Positions 62,223-64,000 of a DNA stretch of 64,000 bases are shown piece after piece (positions within the stretch are counted from its first letter, which is position 1; the number at the start of each line of letters is the position of its first letter). The notes under the pieces were generated by a model, which saw nothing but the letters and a program-made list of their open reading frames with translations, was not told the DNA's origin and made no database searches. The DNA comes from Phreatobacter sp. Its GTDB lineage: Bacteria; Pseudomonadota; Alphaproteobacteria; Rhizobiales; Phreatobacteraceae. The DNA is taken from positions 1-64,000 of the forward strand of contig NZ_JALHMP010000011.1 in the NCBI RefSeq assembly GCF_022843985.1, in the 5' to 3' direction. A program made the position numbers and the translations under genes.

Positions 62223-63320
62223 TCACAGCACCATGCCTGCGGCATCGATGAGGTGCATGTGGTTGAGATTGGCAGCGAGGCGCATGGGCTGGCCATCGGC
62301 GGCCCCCGCATTGGGACTGACGCGCCCGCACATGGTATCTCCGCCAATGGTGAAATAGACCAGCGTCTCGTTGCCCATGGGCTCGATGACATCGAGCGTC
62401 ATGGCGAAGGGCGCGACGCCCGGATCCATGGCCGCCGAGGTCTCGGTGATGTGCTCGGGGCGAAGGCCGAGGACCAGTCCCGCCTGGCCGGCAAAGCCCT
62501 TGTAGCGCTCCACCCGTGCCGGCGGCACCGGCAGCACGATGGAGCCGGTGATGAAAAGGTCGAGGCCGCCATCCGTCGCCAGCAATTGCACCGGGATGAA
62601 GTTCATCGCCGGCGAGCCGATGAAGCCGGCGACGAAGCGGGTCCGCGGGTGGTGGTAGAGCTCGTTCGGCGGCCCGATCTGCTCGATCAGGCCGTGGTTC
62701 ATCACCACCACGCGATCGGCGAGGGTCATCGCCTCGACCTGGTCGTGGGTCACGTAGACTGTGGTGGTGCGCACCTTGAGGTGGACCTTCTTGATCTCGG
62801 TGCGCATCTGCACGCGCAGCTTGGCATCGAGGTTCGACAGCGGCTCGTCGAAGAGGAAGACCTTGGGATTGCGCACGATGGCACGGCCCATGGCGACGCG
62901 CTGGCGCTGGCCGCCGGACAGCGCCTTGGGTTTGCGATCGAGCAGCTCCCGGATGTCGAGGATGCGCGCCGCCTCGTCCACACGGCTCTTGATCTCCGCC
63001 TTGGGATAGCGCTTCAGCCTGAGGCCGAAACTCATGTTCTCGGCCACCGTCATATGCGGGTAGAGGGCATAGTTCTGGAACACCATGGCGATGTCCCGGT
63101 CCTTCGGCGGCACATCGTTGACCACGTCGCCGTCGATGGCGATGTCCCCGTCCGAAATGTCCTCCAGCCCGGCGATCATGCGCAGCGTCGTCGACTTGCC
63201 GCAGCCGGACGGGCCGACCAGCACCACGAATTCCTCATCGGCGATGTCCAGGTTGATGCCGCGGACGGCCTCCACGTCTCCATAGCGCTTGACGACGTTC
63301 CTGAGGGTTACTCCTGCCAT
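62223..63320 (-). CDS. Sugar ABC transporter ATP-binding protein (UgpC/MalK family)
   Basis: 365 residues. Walker [10 protein letters not shown] (about 36-44), [12 protein letters not shown] (about 79-90), signature [16 protein letters not shown] (about 134-149), Walker [17 protein letters not shown] (about 154-169), switch His in YVTHDQ (about 189-194), and the C-terminal TOBE/OB domain (from about 235: [12 protein letters not shown]) that marks carbohydrate importers such as UgpC, MalK and SmoK. It follows the permease gene by 14 nt; the receptor gene is beyond the window. Confidence 0.95.
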   Translation of the reverse strand: MAGVTLRNVVKRYGDVEAVRGINLDIADEEFVVLVGPSGCGKSTTLRMIAGLEDISDGDIAIDGDVVNDVPPKDRDIAMVFQNYALYPHMTVAENMSFGLRLKRYPKAEIKSRVDEAARILDIRELLDRKPKALSGGQRQRVAMGRAIVRNPKVFLFDEPLSNLDAKLRVQMRTEIKKVHLKVRTTTVYVTHDQVEAMTLADRVVVMNHGLIEQIGPPNELYHHPRTRFVAGFIGSPAMNFIPVQLLATDGGLDLFITGSIVLPVPPARVERYKGFAGQAGLVLGLRPEHITETSAAMDPGVAPFAMTLDVIEPMGNETLVYFTIGGDTMCGRVSPNAGAADGQPMRLAANLNHMHLIDAAGMVL

Positions 63321-63334
63321 TGTCTGCTCTCCCG

Positions 63335-64000
63335 TCAGCCCTTGGTCGCGCCGGCTGTCAGGCCTGCGATGTAATAGTCCATGAGGAAGGCGTAGATGAT
63401 CAGCGGCGGCAGGGCTCCGAGCAGCGCTCCCGTCATGATCTGGCCCCAGGCGAAGACGTCACCACGGATCAGCGTGGTGATGATCCCCACCGGCAGCACC
63501 AACTGATCCACTGACGTGGTGAAGGCCAGCGGGTAGAGGAACTGTGCCCAGCTCACCGTGAAGGCGAAGATGGTGGCGGCGATGATGCCGGGCAGGGCGA
63601 CGGGAATGAAGATCCGCGTCAGGGTCTGGAACCATGAGGCCCCGTCGATGATCGCCGCCTCGTCGAGCTCCTTCGGGATCGAGGCGAAATAGCCGATCAT
63701 GATCCAGGTGCAGAAGGGCACGGTCAGCGTCGGATAGACGACGAGCAGCACCCACCAGCGGTTCAGCATCTGGATGCCGGTCCATTCGTGAAACACGGCG
63801 AACATCTTGAACAACGGGATGAAAAGCAGCGTGTCCGGAACGAGATAGGTGAGGAACACCCCCGTCGCGAGCGTCGCTGACCCCCAGAACCGCATGCGCG
63901 ACAGGGCGAAGGCGGCGGGGATCGAGATCAGCATGGTGATCGTCACCACGAAGGTCGAGACGACCACCGAATTGCGGAAGAAGACGAGATATTCCGGCTT
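63335..64000 (-). CDS. Sugar ABC transporter permease (MalG/UgpE-type), N-terminus cut by window edge
   Basis: 222 residues visible, running off the right edge. The frame continues upstream of the in-frame GTG at 63967 with [11 protein letters not shown], the usual segment before helix 1's VVST, so the true start lies outside. Diagnostic: [11 protein letters not shown], the EAA motif [21 protein letters not shown] (about 115-135 of the visible part, trimmed to [10 protein letters not shown]) and [12 protein letters not shown]. It is one of two permeases for a carbohydrate or polyol and works with the UgpC-like ATPase. Confidence 0.94.
   Translation of the reverse strand, partial: KPEYLVFFRNSVVVSTFVVTITMLISIPAAFALSRMRFWGSATLATGVFLTYLVPDTLLFIPLFKMFAVFHEWTGIQMLNRWWVLLVVYPTLTVPFCTWIMIGYFASIPKELDEAAIIDGASWFQTLTRIFIPVALPGIIAATIFAFTVSWAQFLYPLAFTTSVDQLVLPVGIITTLIRGDVFAWGQIMTGALLGALPPLIIYAFLMDYYIAGLTAGATKG

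Overview
The window is a GC-rich chromosomal segment of an alphaproteobacterium, most likely of the order Hyphomicrobiales (Rhizobiales). Support: an NDUFA12-type complex I subunit gene, a HisZ-HisG pair, a TorF-type porin, a DUF2076 protein, glcDEF, a Bug-type receptor, an intracellular PHA depolymerase and palindromic repeats of a kind common in that order. A Bosea/Phreatobacter-like genus is a guess. I see no tRNA or rRNA gene, insertion sequence, integrase, phage gene, CRISPR array or replication origin, and no obvious base-composition break.

Region by region: 1-2.8 kb holds envelope and respiratory genes on the minus strand (cut-off exported protein, NDUFA12, DUF2076, TorF porin). 3-10.3 kb is a glycolate/glyoxylate module: malate synthase and the three-subunit glycolate oxidase glcDEF, with a divergent LysR regulator; a glycosyltransferase lies between. 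11.2-13.3 kb has hisZ-hisG, joined by an ATGA overlap. 13.3-17.6 kb has azlCD, aat, two GNAT acetyltransferases and a Bug receptor. 18.5-22.5 kb is a compact ArsR / flavoprotein / MFS / CopD unit with two matching operator palindromes and Cys-rich protein tails, suggesting metalloid or metal stress. 22.5-25.6 kb has a DeoR regulator, an RppH-like Nudix hydrolase and pgi.

25.7-49.2 kb is a large catabolic and transport island. It has an orphan peptide-type binding protein, an N-carbamoyl-amino-acid hydrolase with a polar amino acid ABC transporter, and a divergent LysR. Downstream run a DHDPS-family lyase/aldolase, an AbgB-like amidohydrolase, a GST, an alpha/beta hydrolase, an SDR, a FadB-like bifunctional enzyme, a Gfo/Idh/MocA oxidoreductase, a DUF3830-racemase pair, a TetR regulator with a clear operator, an acyl-CoA dehydrogenase, two more SDRs and a TRAP transporter. 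The substrates are not identifiable from sequence, but the set fits import of amide, carbamoyl or carboxylate compounds followed by CoA-linked oxidation.

49.6-53.6 kb holds the most interesting unit: a four-gene cassette of GNAT-like acyltransferase, acyl carrier protein, AMP-forming acyl ligase and LysA/ODC-like PLP decarboxylase. The last two resemble the enzymes that accompany exosortase/exopolysaccharide loci, but no exosortase, PEP-CTERM protein or polysaccharide gene is nearby. It looks like a free-standing small-molecule (N-acyl amine or amino-acid derivative) pathway.

53.6-64 kb carries housekeeping and miscellaneous genes: RraA-like, exported unknown, PHA depolymerase, GST, DUF3750, YaiI, a DbpA-type DEAD-box helicase, msrQ-msrB, a small membrane protein, and the start of a sugar ABC transporter cut by the right edge. 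Two related ~155 bp inverted-repeat elements sit inside operons (glcE/glcD and the amino acid ABC operon), and two REP-like palindromes lie at 25.6 and 44.4 kb.
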